Source: Pantoea sp. Brub
GTDB lineage: Bacteria; Pseudomonadota; Gammaproteobacteria; Enterobacterales; Enterobacteriaceae
Direction: 5' to 3'
Length of the DNA stretch: 64,000 nucleotides
Assembly: GCA_016642085.1 (NCBI GenBank)
Contig: VOQV01000004.1
Coordinates: forward strand, 18,622 to 82,621
Shown: positions 38,999 to 50,347 of the stretch, piece by piece
Position numbering within the stretch: the stretch's first letter is position 1
Layout of the letters: every line of letters starts with the position of its first letter
Translations under genes and position numbers: made by a program
The notes under the pieces: model-generated
Databases searched by the model: none
The model's input: only the letters and a program-made list of their open reading frames with translations
What the model was told of the DNA's origin: nothing

Positions 38999-39844
38999 AT
39001 GAGCGAACAATTGAAATTAACAAAAAAACTAACATTAAATGATATAAGTGCTGTATTTATAAGATCTAATTTACTCCAGGGTTCATGGAATTTTGAACGT
39101 ATGCAAGCACTTGGATTTTGTTTTTCTATGGTACCTGTTATTCGTCGTCTTTATTCACATAATATTGAAGAACGTAAAAAAGCAATTAAACGTCAATTAG
39201 AATTTTTCAATACACATCCATATGTTGTAGCTCCTATTTTAGGAGTAACTATGGCAATGGAAGAACAAAGAGCAAATGGAGTAAATATTGATGACAGGGC
39301 AATTAATAGTATTAAAGTAGGTTTAATGGGACCATTAGCTGGAGTAGGAGATCCAATTTTTTGGGGTACAATACGCCCAGTATTAGCAGCATTGGGAGCT
39401 GGTATTGCAATGACTGGTAATATCGTAGGTCCATTGTTGTTTTTTATTTTATTTAATGTAATTCGTGTAGTTATTCTTTATTCTGGAATTAATTATGGAT
39501 ACAAAAAGGGTATTAATATAGTTAATGATATGGGTAATAATTTACTACAAAAACTTACAGAAGGATCATCTATTTTAGGTTTATTTGTTATGGGTGCATT
39601 AGTTAATAAGTGGACTCATGTTAATATTCCATTAGTAATTTCAGATATTCAAGATAGTGCTGGTAAACATGTGATTACTACTGTTCAATCTATATTGGAT
39701 CAATTATTACCAGGTATAATTCCTCTTTTATTAACTTTAGTTTGTATGTGGTTATTAAAAAATAAAATAAATGCATTGTGGATTATAATGGGATTTTTCG
39801 TCATAGGTATTTTAGGTGCTTTAACTGGTTTATTAACTTTATAG
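38999..39844 (+). CDS. manZ: Mannose PTS IID component
   Basis: LLQGSWNFERMQALGFCFSMVPVIRRLY; PLAGVGDPIFWGTIRP. Confidence 0.97.
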   Translation: MSEQLKLTKKLTLNDISAVFIRSNLLQGSWNFERMQALGFCFSMVPVIRRLYSHNIEERKKAIKRQLEFFNTHPYVVAPILGVTMAMEEQRANGVNIDDRAINSIKVGLMGPLAGVGDPIFWGTIRPVLAALGAGIAMTGNIVGPLLFFILFNVIRVVILYSGINYGYKKGINIVNDMGNNLLQKLTEGSSILGLFVMGALVNKWTHVNIPLVISDIQDSAGKHVITTVQSILDQLLPGIIPLLLTLVCMWLLKNKINALWIIMGFFVIGILGALTGLLTL

Positions 39845-39888
39845 CCAAATATTTGGGAGCAAAGCTCCCAAATATTTGGCTATAAAGT
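39836..39888 (+). terminator. Perfect 25-bp inverted repeat overlapping manZ stop codon (probable terminator)
   Basis: actttatagccaaatatttgggagc-aaa-gctcccaaatatttggctataaagt. Confidence 0.75.
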
Positions 39889-40958
39889 ATTTATATTTAT
39901 TAAAATAAATGATATATTTTATAATTAATTTTTTATTCATTTAAACATTACATATAATTTTTAAGATTGACTAATTTTAAATATATTAAAATAACTATTA
40001 AATTAATCAGAATATTTTCTATTACATAACTAATTTTTATTATGCTATCATTCACTTAATTTATATATCCTTACAACCATAAAATAACATACAAAAATTT
40101 TTTTAGATTAACCAATCCATTAAAACAAAACAACTAACATAAAAACTGATACTTAAATTGAATATATACAACCATGGCTGCAAATTAACAGTAAATTTTT
40201 AAATACAAGATAATGTACTTTGATGTTATATTAAAATGATTAAAAATTTTAATACATTGTTACTTTAACATATATAATATTATTTTTTTTAGAATATAAT
40301 TGTTTGAATTTAATTTAAATAATTCATCATTGATAAATAATGATATAAATTATTTATCAATCTATTCATCAAAATAAGTATTTTAATTAATTATATACAA
40401 ATAATATAATTAATATTATATATATTCATAAAATTTATTTTTTATAACACTTGACATATTATACAAACCCAAGTGTTTCTAATACTAATCAACATAAATT
40501 AATTTAATATTTAGTATTATTAATAATAAATATTAAACTAATGTTAATTTTTAGATATTATTGTCAGTCAATATATCAATACAATAAATATCGTCGTGTT
40601 ATATATATATTTATAAGTAAATTAATTATATAAGAATATTGTTAATAAAATTATTTATTTTTTATTATAATGTTTTTGGAATTTAAGTTATTAATAATGT
40701 TAATAATTTTAATTGTTTGTAATTATCAAGTAACTAATTGCTTATAATTATTTACACAACATGAAAATAAATAATTAAGTATATAGTGGTTTTTTTAAAT
40801 TAATAATAAAAATATTGTATTCACATACACAAAATCATAAATTGTATATAATAATATCTATAATATTAATGAAATACTAACTAATAATATGTTTAATATA
40901 AACTAACTGTAGTGATACTTAAATACAATAAATATTTACAAATATATGGAATAGTCAA

Positions 40959-42401
40959 ATGTTACATCCTATCAGAAGAACTAAAATTGTTATTACTTTA
41001 GGACCAGCTACTGATTGTGAAGAGACACTAAAAAAAATAATTGTTGCAGGAGCTAATGTAATAAGGCTGAACTTTTCTCATGATACATCAAAAAATCATC
41101 AATTGCGAGCTCATAAAGTACGAAAAATTGCTAATAAACTTGGTTGTCACGTAGCAATTTTAGCTGATTTACAAGGACCTAAAATTCGTATATCTAATTT
41201 CAAAAATAATCAAGTATATCTTAACAGTGGAGATACATTTATATTAGATGCTAATTTAAATAAAGATCAAGGAGATAAAAACTGTGTTGGCATAGATTAT
41301 AAAAACCTAATTTATGATGTTCAACCAGACAATATACTTTTGCTAGACGATGGAAAAATTCAATTAAAAATAATAAAAATAAGTGATATGAAAATTTTTA
41401 CTAAAATTATTGTAGGTGGTTTTATATCTAATAGTAAAGGAATTAACAAATTGAATGGTGGATTATCAGCTCAATCTTTAACTGAAAAAGATAAAAAAGA
41501 TATTATTACTGTTGCTAAAATCAATGCAGAGTATTTAGCAATTTCTTTTCCAAAAAGTGGTCAGGATATCAATTATGTTCGTTCTTTAGCTCGAAATGCA
41601 GGTTGTCAAGCTAAATTAGTAGCGAAAATTGAAAGAGCAGAAGCAGTTATCAAACAAGAAACCATAGATGATATTATTTTAGCATCAGATGCAGTAATGA
41701 TTGCTAGAGGTGATCTAGGAGTGGAAATAGGATATCCAGAACTAGTTGGAATTCAAAAATCTTTAATTAACAGGGCACGTAAATTCAATCGTACAATAAT
41801 TACCGCAACTCAAATGATGGAGTCAATGATTAATAGTCCACTTCCCACTAGAGCAGAAGTTATGGATGTAGCTAATGCTGTTTTAGATGGTACAGATGCT
41901 GTCATGTTATCATCTGAAACTGCAATAGGTAAATATCCTATAGAAACTGTTTCTAGTATGGCTAAAGTGTGTTTAGGTGCAGAGAAAATTTCCAATATTA
42001 ATACATCTAGACATAGATTAAATATTATTTTTGATAATGTAGAAGAAGCAATAGCAATATCTGCTATGTATACTGCTAACCATTTACAAGGTGTAACTGC
42101 AATTATTACAATGACTGAATCTGGACGCATACCCTTAATAACTTCTCGTATTTTATCTAGATTACCAATCTTTGCTATGTCACGTCACCAATATACATTA
42201 AATTTGATAACATTATACCGTGGTGTAACTCCAATATTTTTTAATAGTGATAACAAAGGGGTATCAGCTGCCAATGATGCTATAAATTTATTGAAAGATC
42301 AAGGTTATTTAAACTCTGGCGATTTAGTAATTGTTACACAAGGTGATGTAATGGGAATTACAGGTACAACAAATACAGTTCGTGTGTTATGTGTCTTATA
42401 A
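40959..42401 (+). CDS. pykA: Pyruvate kinase II
   Basis: [37 protein letters not shown]. Confidence 0.97.
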   Translation: MLHPIRRTKIVITLGPATDCEETLKKIIVAGANVIRLNFSHDTSKNHQLRAHKVRKIANKLGCHVAILADLQGPKIRISNFKNNQVYLNSGDTFILDANLNKDQGDKNCVGIDYKNLIYDVQPDNILLLDDGKIQLKIIKISDMKIFTKIIVGGFISNSKGINKLNGGLSAQSLTEKDKKDIITVAKINAEYLAISFPKSGQDINYVRSLARNAGCQAKLVAKIERAEAVIKQETIDDIILASDAVMIARGDLGVEIGYPELVGIQKSLINRARKFNRTIITATQMMESMINSPLPTRAEVMDVANAVLDGTDAVMLSSETAIGKYPIETVSSMAKVCLGAEKISNINTSRHRLNIIFDNVEEAIAISAMYTANHLQGVTAIITMTESGRIPLITSRILSRLPIFAMSRHQYTLNLITLYRGVTPIFFNSDNKGVSAANDAINLLKDQGYLNSGDLVIVTQGDVMGITGTTNTVRVLCVL

Positions 42402-42600
42402 ATTTATATTCTTATAAACTTTTCTATAACCGTTTTGCAGTATTTTAAGATTTTTAATAATGTTAATATATATTCTAAAGGATATTAAATAGAAATATTC
42501 TATTTGTTCATTTATTATACTTGTTATTTAATGATAATATATTCTTAACAAATCATCATTTATTTAATTATTTATATATATTTCTAATTTTGAGTAATAT

Positions 42601-43020
42601 TATTGTCTTACAGAGAGAATAGGTATAATATTATTTACATATCTTTATTCAACGTCCTGTACTGGCTAAAGTAGCTTTATAAATTAACAATAATTTAATA
42701 AATTGACTACTTTTCCCATAATTTTGATTTGGTAAATAATAATTCTTAATATATTTATTTTACAGAATTTATACAACATTTAATTTTTAACTGTCATTCT
42801 TTGCATGCATTATGTCTTCCAAAATTACACTTTAAGTAATGCCAATAATAATCTATAAATAGATTACTTTATCATGAAATATTTTTGATATTAATTGCCA
42901 TTTTAGAACTAATAACATAGCAGGAATATTTACAGACAAATAATGAGTAACTATCAGTAAATATTTTTTCTAATTTATCTAAAATAAAATCTGTAATTGT
43001 AATAGGCAATAAAATTATAC
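42601..43020 (-). pseudogene. lpxM: Decayed lipid A myristoyltransferase (lpxM/msbB) remnant
   Basis: One minus-strand frame with several stops: KKYLLIVTHYLSVNIPAMLLVLKWQLISKIFHDKVIYL*...IMHAKNDS*...NYYLPNQNYGKSSQFIKLLLIYKATLASTGR*IKICK, collinear with E. coli LpxM (EKVIFLVPHGWAVDIPAMLMA...MFHN...LHARND...GYYLPDQDHG...YKATLPAIGRLMKVCR); E. coli lpxM lies next to pykA. Confidence 0.9.
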
Positions 43021-43409
43021 TTATTAATATAATAATGAATAATCAATATTTTAATTTTAAAATAAATATTTAACATTTCCGTATATATACAAAATCATTT
43101 TTTATGCATATTTTATATCAACTTATATATTGAATTTAATAAATAAAAAATGTTCATGTAATTTTTGTGTAATTTTAATATTTTAAAATATTGAATAAAT
43201 AATTAAAAAATAAATAACTTTTTAAATATAAAAATTTATTTATTATTTTTTTAAATATTCAATATAATTTAAATATTAAATAGTATATATGCTATGTTAA
43301 ATATAAATACTGTCTTAGATAAAACAGTATTTATAATAATAAAATTATTCCATACCAAACATCAAATGCTATAAAATGAAATTTATTTAAATATATATTT
43401 GATAAAAAA

Positions 43410-44345
43410 TTATTTATCTAAACAATCTTTATATTGATTAGTTAATTGTAATAAAAATTCAATATAACTATTTTTGGATAATTTTATATTCATACCTAAT
43501 GGATCGAGAATTCCTTTATGTACTTTCATTCCTTTAATTATATTATCAATAATACTAGATTTAAATTGTGGTTCTGAAAAAACACAATAAACTTTTTTGT
43601 TAATTAACTGATTTTTGATATGATTTACACTATATATACCAAAATTTATTTCAGGATGATTGGTAAAATATCCAAGAGGAGATAAACCATAATATTGTTC
43701 AAAATATGCATAAGCATCATGAAAAACAAAATATCCTTTATTTTTAATATTATGCAGTCTTTTAGTAATAATATGACTGACATTATTAATAGATTTTATA
43801 AATAGTTTTAAATTATCATCAAGTTTTCTTTTTTTATCTGGCATTATTTTTATTAGTTTATTATGGACTGCAATTGCAATTTTTTTTGCTATTTTAGGAG
43901 ACATCCATAAATGAATATTAAATAATTGTTGATCTATAGGTTTATTTAAAATATTTTTTATCGTATGTTTTTTGATATTGTCATGTTTTGTATTGTCTAT
44001 TTTAATAAGTAAAGAATTGACTCCTTTGATATTTGAAATTATAAGATGTTTTTTAACAGGCACCATCATAGTAGTTTGATTCATAAAAAAATCTAAACCA
44101 GGACCGCTCCAAACTATTAAATCGGCATTTTTAATTTTTTTTATATCTGAAGGTCGTAAAATATAATTATGTTCAGATGCACCATCAGGTACAATGACAT
44201 TGATTTTAGTAACACCATCAGCAATAGCTGATACAATAAAACCTATTGGTTTTAAAGAAACTACTATATCTGCATTTACGGACCATGTCGTTAAGATTAA
44301 AAAACATGTTTGTATAAAAACCAGTATTTTTTTGCTATATATCAT
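43410..44345 (-). CDS. znuA: Zinc ABC transporter substrate-binding protein
   Basis: [59 protein letters not shown]. Confidence 0.95.
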   Translation of the reverse strand: MIYSKKILVFIQTCFLILTTWSVNADIVVSLKPIGFIVSAIADGVTKINVIVPDGASEHNYILRPSDIKKIKNADLIVWSGPGLDFFMNQTTMMVPVKKHLIISNIKGVNSLLIKIDNTKHDNIKKHTIKNILNKPIDQQLFNIHLWMSPKIAKKIAIAVHNKLIKIMPDKKRKLDDNLKLFIKSINNVSHIITKRLHNIKNKGYFVFHDAYAYFEQYYGLSPLGYFTNHPEINFGIYSVNHIKNQLINKKVYCVFSEPQFKSSIIDNIIKGMKVHKGILDPLGMNIKLSKNSYIEFLLQLTNQYKDCLDK

Positions 44346-44376
44346 AATGAGTTATTTAATTTACATGAAAATTATG

Positions 44377-44399
44377 TAATACTGATAACATCAGTATTA
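44377..44399. promoter_or_regulatory. Palindrome in znuA-znuC divergent region, candidate Zur-type operator or stem-loop
   Basis: taatactgat-aac-atcagtatta, perfect 10-bp arms ending 18 nt before znuC ATG. Confidence 0.4.
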
Positions 44400-44417
44400 T
44401 TCAGTTTTATAACTTAT

Positions 44418-45158
44418 ATGTCTTTTTTAGTTAAGCTTAAAAATATATCATTAAAACATAATAATATTCAAATATTATCTGATATAAATTTTTCATTATA
44501 TGAAGGTCGAATTTTAACATTAATTGGACCTAATGGTGCTGGTAAATCAACTTTAATAAAAATAATTTTAGGTTTATTAAAACCATCTTTTGGCAAAATT
44601 ATTAAAAGACAAAAATTAAGAATCGGTTATGTTCCTCAAAAATTATATATAGATCCAATTTTACCAATTACAGTAAAAAGATTTATGCAGCTATCTATAA
44701 AAAATAAAAAAGATTCTAAAATTTTATTAGAATTAAAACTTGTTCACGCTGATCATTTACTTGATAGACCATTACAACTGTTATCTGGTGGGGAAATTCA
44801 ACGTGTTTTGCTTGCCTTTGCATTAATAAATAAACCACAACTATTAGTTTTAGATGAACCAACACAAGGAATGGATATTCAAGGACAAATTAATTTATAT
44901 AATTTAGTTAATCAACTTAGATATGACTTTAACTGTGGTATACTTATAGTTTCTCATGATTTACATTTAGTAATGGCAAAAACTGATGACGTAATATGTC
45001 TTAATCATCACATTTGTTGTTCTGGTACTTCAGAATCAGTATTGAATAATCCTGAATTTATATCAATGTTTGATATTTATGGTGCTCAACAATTAGCTAT
45101 CTATCGTCATCATCATAATTATTGTCAGGATTTTCATAATGATATAATAAAAAAATAA
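44418..45158 (+). CDS. znuC: Zinc ABC transporter ATP-binding protein
   Basis: [22 protein letters not shown] Walker [16 protein letters not shown] signature; homology starts at MSFLVKLKN. Confidence 0.96.
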   Translation: MSFLVKLKNISLKHNNIQILSDINFSLYEGRILTLIGPNGAGKSTLIKIILGLLKPSFGKIIKRQKLRIGYVPQKLYIDPILPITVKRFMQLSIKNKKDSKILLELKLVHADHLLDRPLQLLSGGEIQRVLLAFALINKPQLLVLDEPTQGMDIQGQINLYNLVNQLRYDFNCGILIVSHDLHLVMAKTDDVICLNHHICCSGTSESVLNNPEFISMFDIYGAQQLAIYRHHHNYCQDFHNDIIKK

Positions 45159-45166
45159 GGACTATT

Positions 45167-45955
45167 ATGTTTGAATTATTATTACCTAGTTGGTGTGGAG
45201 GTATATTACTAGTTTTGCTAGCTGGTCCATTAGGTTGCTTTATAATTTGGCATAAATTATCTTATTTCGGCGACACTATAGCACATTCTTCTCTTCTTGG
45301 AATTATCTTTGGAATTATTTTAGATATAAATCCTTATTTAGCTTTAATATTATTATCAGCTATGCTTGCTATCAGTTTATTTTGGATAGAAAATAGCTCA
45401 AATTTATCTATTGATACAGTTTTAGGTATTATGTCACATAGTGCTCTTTCTTTAGGACTAGTATTTGCAAGTTTAATTCCAAATATCAGAGTTGATTTAA
45501 TGTTTTATTTATTTGGAGATTTACTTTCTATTACATTAAAAGATTTATTTATAATAGGTATTTTTGTTATTTGTATAATAATAGTACTAATTTTGCAATG
45601 GCGCTCATTGTTATTAATGACTATAAATAACGAAATAGCTAAAACACATGGTATAAATATTCAATATAATCGTTTTATTTTGATGTTGTTAACAGCTTTA
45701 ACTATAGGTATATCAATGAAGTTTGTTGGTGCACTTATCATAACTTCATTATTAATTATACCTGCAGCAACTGCACGTCATTTTACTCGTTCTCCAGAAC
45801 AAATGATCATCTTAGCTATTATAATAGGAGCAATTGCAGTAACTGGTGGATTAACTATATCAGCTTTTTATGATACACCAGCAAGTCCATCTATAGTTTT
45901 ATGTTCTACTTGTATGTTTATAATTAGTATTTTAACGAATAGATCTAATCTATAA
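45167..45955 (+). CDS. znuB: Zinc ABC transporter permease
   Basis: 262 aa, GPLGCFIIWHKLSYFGDTIAHSSLLG. Confidence 0.96.
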   Translation: MFELLLPSWCGGILLVLLAGPLGCFIIWHKLSYFGDTIAHSSLLGIIFGIILDINPYLALILLSAMLAISLFWIENSSNLSIDTVLGIMSHSALSLGLVFASLIPNIRVDLMFYLFGDLLSITLKDLFIIGIFVICIIIVLILQWRSLLLMTINNEIAKTHGINIQYNRFILMLLTALTIGISMKFVGALIITSLLIIPAATARHFTRSPEQMIILAIIIGAIAVTGGLTISAFYDTPASPSIVLCSTCMFIISILTNRSNL

Positions 45956-45958
45956 TTA

Positions 45959-46978
45959 TCAAATATTAGCTTTAATGTCAAAGTGTTTGTAAGCATGTTC
46001 TGTCACTATACGTCCTTTAGGAGTACGTTTAATGAATCCTTTTTGAACTAAAAATGGTTCTATAATATATTCAATAGTTTCACGATTTTCACAAATAGCA
46101 GCTGCAAGATTATCGATACCTACTGGACCACCCATAAAATTATTTATAATAGTTAAAAGTAATTTTCTATCCATATAATCAAATCCTTCTTTATCAACGT
46201 TTAACATATTAAGTGCATTTACAGAAACTTCTCCATTTATATTCCCATTAGAATAGACATCAGAAAAATCACGTACTCTACGCAATAAACGATTTGCAAT
46301 ACGAGGGGTGCCACGTGAACGAAGTGCTATTTCTAAAGCCCCTTCTTCACTTAAAATTAAACCTAAAGCATTTGCATACTTAATAATAATTGTTTTTAAA
46401 TCATTTACTTTATAAAAATCTAAACGTTGTACTATACCAAATCTATCATGCAATGGAGATGTTAAAGCTCCAGCTCTTGTTGTTGCACCTATCAGAGTAA
46501 ATGGATATAAATCTATTTTAATAGATCTTGCAGCTGGGCCTGCACCAATCATGATATCTAATCTATAATCGTCCATAGCTGGATAAAGTATTTCTTCTAA
46601 TATTGGTGACAAACGATGAATTTCATCAATAAAAAGAATATCATTTTGATTTAAATTAGTTAATAACGCTGCTAAATCTCCAGCTTTTGCAACAACTGGA
46701 CCAGAAGTCATAGAAATATTTACATTCATTTCATTTGCAATGATATTTGCCAGAGTTGTTTTGCCTAAACCAGGAGGACCAAAAATCAATAAATGATCAA
46801 GAGCATGACCGCGCAATTTTGCTGCTTTGATAAACATTTCCATTTGTGTACATATTTTTTGTTGACCTATATACTCATTAAATAATTTAGGTCTTATTGT
46901 ACGTTCTAAATATTTATCTCCATTGACAACATTCAATGCAGAAACTAGTCGATTTACTTCCATTATAGATAACCTCAA
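45959..46978 (-). CDS. ruvB: Holliday junction branch migration helicase RuvB
   Basis: [27 protein letters not shown]. Confidence 0.98.
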   Translation of the reverse strand: MRLSIMEVNRLVSALNVVNGDKYLERTIRPKLFNEYIGQQKICTQMEMFIKAAKLRGHALDHLLIFGPPGLGKTTLANIIANEMNVNISMTSGPVVAKAGDLAALLTNLNQNDILFIDEIHRLSPILEEILYPAMDDYRLDIMIGAGPAARSIKIDLYPFTLIGATTRAGALTSPLHDRFGIVQRLDFYKVNDLKTIIIKYANALGLILSEEGALEIALRSRGTPRIANRLLRRVRDFSDVYSNGNINGEVSVNALNMLNVDKEGFDYMDRKLLLTIINNFMGGPVGIDNLAAAICENRETIEYIIEPFLVQKGFIKRTPKGRIVTEHAYKHFDIKANI

Positions 46979-47592
46979 AAAATCTTACGAAGAGCTTCGC
47001 GAATTAATGTTTCAGAAGTTACATTAGGTTTATTAATTTGAGTAATAATTTTATTAGCGTTTTCTAATTTATATCCTAAAGAAACCAATGCTTCAATAGC
47101 TTCAGTTTCTACTTTACTAGTATTAACATTATATTTATCAGTTAAATCTGAGTGAATGTATGATGTATTTTTTAAAAAAAAATATTTCATTTTTTTTAAA
47201 TGATCTTTCATTTCAATAATTAAACGTTCAGCAATTTTTTTACCTACATGCGGTAATTGCATTAAAATACTAATTTTTCCTTGTTCTATTGATGTTATTA
47301 ATGTTTGTACTGACATATTAGACATAATAGCTAAAGCTAGTTTTGTACCTACTCCATTAATTTTAATTAATTCTTTAAAAAAATCTCGTTCCTGTCGATT
47401 ATTAAATCCAAATAATAATTGATTATTTTCTGTAATTACAATATGAGTAAATATTAATGCTATGGTATTTATTTCAGGTAATTTATATAAACAAGTTATC
47501 GGCATATTGATTTCATAACCAACCCCAGAAACTTCTAGTAAAACTATTGGAGGGTATTTTTCTATAATATTACCACGTAAATAACCTATCAC
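46975..47592 (-). CDS. ruvA: Holliday junction branch migration protein RuvA
   Basis: [28 protein letters not shown]. Confidence 0.97.
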   Translation of the reverse strand: MIGYLRGNIIEKYPPIVLLEVSGVGYEINMPITCLYKLPEINTIALIFTHIVITENNQLLFGFNNRQERDFFKELIKINGVGTKLALAIMSNMSVQTLITSIEQGKISILMQLPHVGKKIAERLIIEMKDHLKKMKYFFLKNTSYIHSDLTDKYNVNTSKVETEAIEALVSLGYKLENANKIITQINKPNVTSETLIREALRKIF

Positions 47593-47685
47593 TTAATTAT
47601 TTCCTTTAATAAAAATATATAAAAATTTTATTGTAAAAATTTTATATACTATATTTAATATCTAAACTGTTATTATTTTAAATAA

Positions 47686-48198
47686 TTATGAATTGTTATT
47701 AAGTAATTTCAATTTAGAATTATTGATATTTTGTATAAAACGACAATGTGTAATAGCAACAGCCAATGCATCAGCAGCATCATTTTTTATCATATTAATA
47801 GGTATATTTAATAAAGCACATACCATGTATTGAATTTGTTTTTTATCCGCTCTTCCAATACCAGTAACTGTTTGTTTAATCTGACTAGCTGCATATTCAA
47901 ATACAGGTAAATTAAGATTAACAGCTGCAACTATTGCTACACCACATGCTTGACTTAATTTTAATGCTGAATTAGCGTTTTTTGCTATAAATACTTGTTC
48001 AATAGCAAAGTGATTAGGTGAAAATTGTTTGATAATATTAGTTACATTATCATAAATTAGTTTTAAACGAAAAGGCAGTTTATTTTTATTAACATTAATA
48101 ATACCGCTTCCCAAATAAGTAATATCATTATTATTTTGATAAACAATACCATAACCAGTAAATCTTGAACCAGGATCTATGCCTAGAGTGATTGACAT
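47686..48198 (-). CDS. ruvC: Crossover junction endodeoxyribonuclease RuvC
   Basis: [39 protein letters not shown]. Confidence 0.97.
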   Translation of the reverse strand: MSITLGIDPGSRFTGYGIVYQNNNDITYLGSGIINVNKNKLPFRLKLIYDNVTNIIKQFSPNHFAIEQVFIAKNANSALKLSQACGVAIVAAVNLNLPVFEYAASQIKQTVTGIGRADKKQIQYMVCALLNIPINMIKNDAADALAVAITHCRFIQNINNSKLKLLNNNS

Positions 48199-48243
48199 TA
48201 TTATATTTCCAATTAAATCAATGACATTGAATGTTAATATAAT

Positions 48244-48267
48244 ATGTTTCGTATTTGTCCATTTACT
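48244..48267 (-). pseudogene. yebC: Possible fossil of yebC N-terminus upstream of ruvC
   Basis: Minus strand AGTAAATGGACAAATACGAAACAT = SKWTNTKH versus YebC SKWANTRH; yebC lies between aspS/nudB and ruvC in E. coli. Confidence 0.5.
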
Positions 48268-48571
48268 GCAGTAATATATATAAAATTATTGTATTAAGCA
48301 ATTTATTATTATCTTTTATAAATATTTGTAGTATACATAAATCAAATTAAACAAGTATCAATACTATAATATTGATATTTTTAGTATGAGCGATTACTTA
48401 TTTTTTTAATAGATATATAACAACAATTTATTTACTATATAGTGTATTATGCATAATAATGTATTTATATATAAATTTATATTAATACTAATTACGTTTA
48501 ATAATTAATTAAATCATTAACAATTGTAATTAATATTTATAATAATATTAATTAATGTTGTATCGTATTAA

Positions 48572-50347
48572 CTACCTAGTATTAGTGTTTTTTATAATTT
48601 GAAGACCTAGTTCAAATAGTAAATTTGAGCTAACTGCTGTCGGTGCATTTGTCATTAAACAACTAGCAGCAGTAGTTTTAGGAAATGCAATTACATCACG
48701 CAGATTATTTGTATTAGTTAATAACATTACTATACGATCTAGTCCAAAAGCAAAACCTGCATGTGGCGGAGCACCAAATTTTAATGCTTCTAACAAAAAG
48801 TTAAATTTGCTATTTTGCTCATCTTCTGTAAGACCAAGAAGATTAAATACAGTTTTTTGTATTTCAAAATCATGTATACGAACTGATCCTCCTCCTATTT
48901 CATAACCGTTTATAACCATATCGTAAGCACTAGATATAATATTAGTTGGATCAGTAATTAATTTTTCTATATTTAAAGATTTTGGTGCTGTAAATGGATG
49001 ATGTATAGCAACAAGATTATTTTGTTCATTCATACCAAACATTGGAAAGTCAGTAATCCATAACGGTTGACAAGTGTTTTTATTGATTATATCCAGTTCT
49101 ATACCCATTTTAGTACGCAACATACCTAGAACATTTTCAACTATGCGATAATGATCTGCAATTAATATGATTATATCTCCATTTTTTGCATTAGTACGTT
49201 TCAAAATTATTTCAATGGTTATTTGGTCAAGCAGATTATTTAATTGACTTTCTATACCATGTAATCCTTTAATACGATTTATAACTTTAATCCAGAATAA
49301 TTTTTTAGCTCCATAATCTCTAGATATTTTATTACATTCATTAATTTTTTTTTGAGTAATTGTTATTCCATCTGGAACACAAATAGCAGCAATACGAAAA
49401 TTACTATTTTCCAGTTTATAGTTATATGTTTGTTGAAATTGTTCTATTTTAAAAATATCTCCAAAATCTATTAATTCTATCGGATTACGTAAATCAGGTT
49501 TATCTGTTCCATATCTATGCATGCATTCTTTAAAAGTTATATGATGAAATTGATTTAGTTCAACTCCTTTAATATTAAACCATAAATATTTAACTAAATT
49601 TTCTATAATTTTGCATATTTGTTTTGCATCTATAAAAGAAGCTTCTATATCAATTTGGGTAAATTCTGGTTGACGATCTGAACGTAAATCTTCATCACGA
49701 AAACACTTGACAATTTGATAATAACGATCTAGTCCAGAGATCATTAAAAGTTGTTTAAAAAGTTGAGGTGATTGAGGTAAAGCATAAAATTTACCTTTAT
49801 GTATACGGCTAGGTACTAAATAATCTCTAGCTCCTTCTGGAGTTGATTTAGTTAAAATTGGAGTTTCAATATTAAGAAAACCTTCTTTATTCATAAAATT
49901 ATGTACTAAATTAGTTATATTAGATCTGATTTTTAATCTTTGAATCATATCTGGATGACGCAAGTAGAGATATCTATATTTTAAATAAGTTTCTTCTTTA
50001 TTTTTTTGATTACAATCTAATGGTAAAGGTTTGGATTGGTTAATAATTTTTAACTGTTCTGCTAAAATTTCTATTTCACCTGTTGCTATTTTAAAATTTT
50101 TATTTTTTTCCTTGCGAGCAGATACTATACCAGTAACTTGAATGCAAAATTCATTTCGTAATGTACAGGCTAATTTAAAAATATCTTGATTTTTAGAATC
50201 AAAAAATATCTGTAAAATACCTTCACGATCTCTGATATCAATAAAAATTATATTTCCAATATTTCGAAAACTATTTACCCAACCGCAAACAGTTACTTTT
50301 TGACCTATATTTAATATATTAATTTGTCCACAATATTCTGTACGCAT
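48572..50347 (-). CDS. aspS: Aspartyl-tRNA synthetase
   Basis: MRTEYCGQINILNIGQKVTVCGWVNSFR; GGAPPHAGFAFGLDRIVML-type motif 3. Confidence 0.98.
   Translation of the reverse strand: MRTEYCGQINILNIGQKVTVCGWVNSFRNIGNIIFIDIRDREGILQIFFDSKNQDIFKLACTLRNEFCIQVTGIVSARKEKNKNFKIATGEIEILAEQLKIINQSKPLPLDCNQKNKEETYLKYRYLYLRHPDMIQRLKIRSNITNLVHNFMNKEGFLNIETPILTKSTPEGARDYLVPSRIHKGKFYALPQSPQLFKQLLMISGLDRYYQIVKCFRDEDLRSDRQPEFTQIDIEASFIDAKQICKIIENLVKYLWFNIKGVELNQFHHITFKECMHRYGTDKPDLRNPIELIDFGDIFKIEQFQQTYNYKLENSNFRIAAICVPDGITITQKKINECNKISRDYGAKKLFWIKVINRIKGLHGIESQLNNLLDQITIEIILKRTNAKNGDIIILIADHYRIVENVLGMLRTKMGIELDIINKNTCQPLWITDFPMFGMNEQNNLVAIHHPFTAPKSLNIEKLITDPTNIISSAYDMVINGYEIGGGSVRIHDFEIQKTVFNLLGLTEDEQNSKFNFLLEALKFGAPPHAGFAFGLDRIVMLLTNTNNLRDVIAFPKTTAASCLMTNAPTAVSSNLLFELGLQIIKNTNTR

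Noticed and set aside
41810-42130. 106-aa minus-strand ORF
   Set aside because: Antisense to pykA with no homology signal
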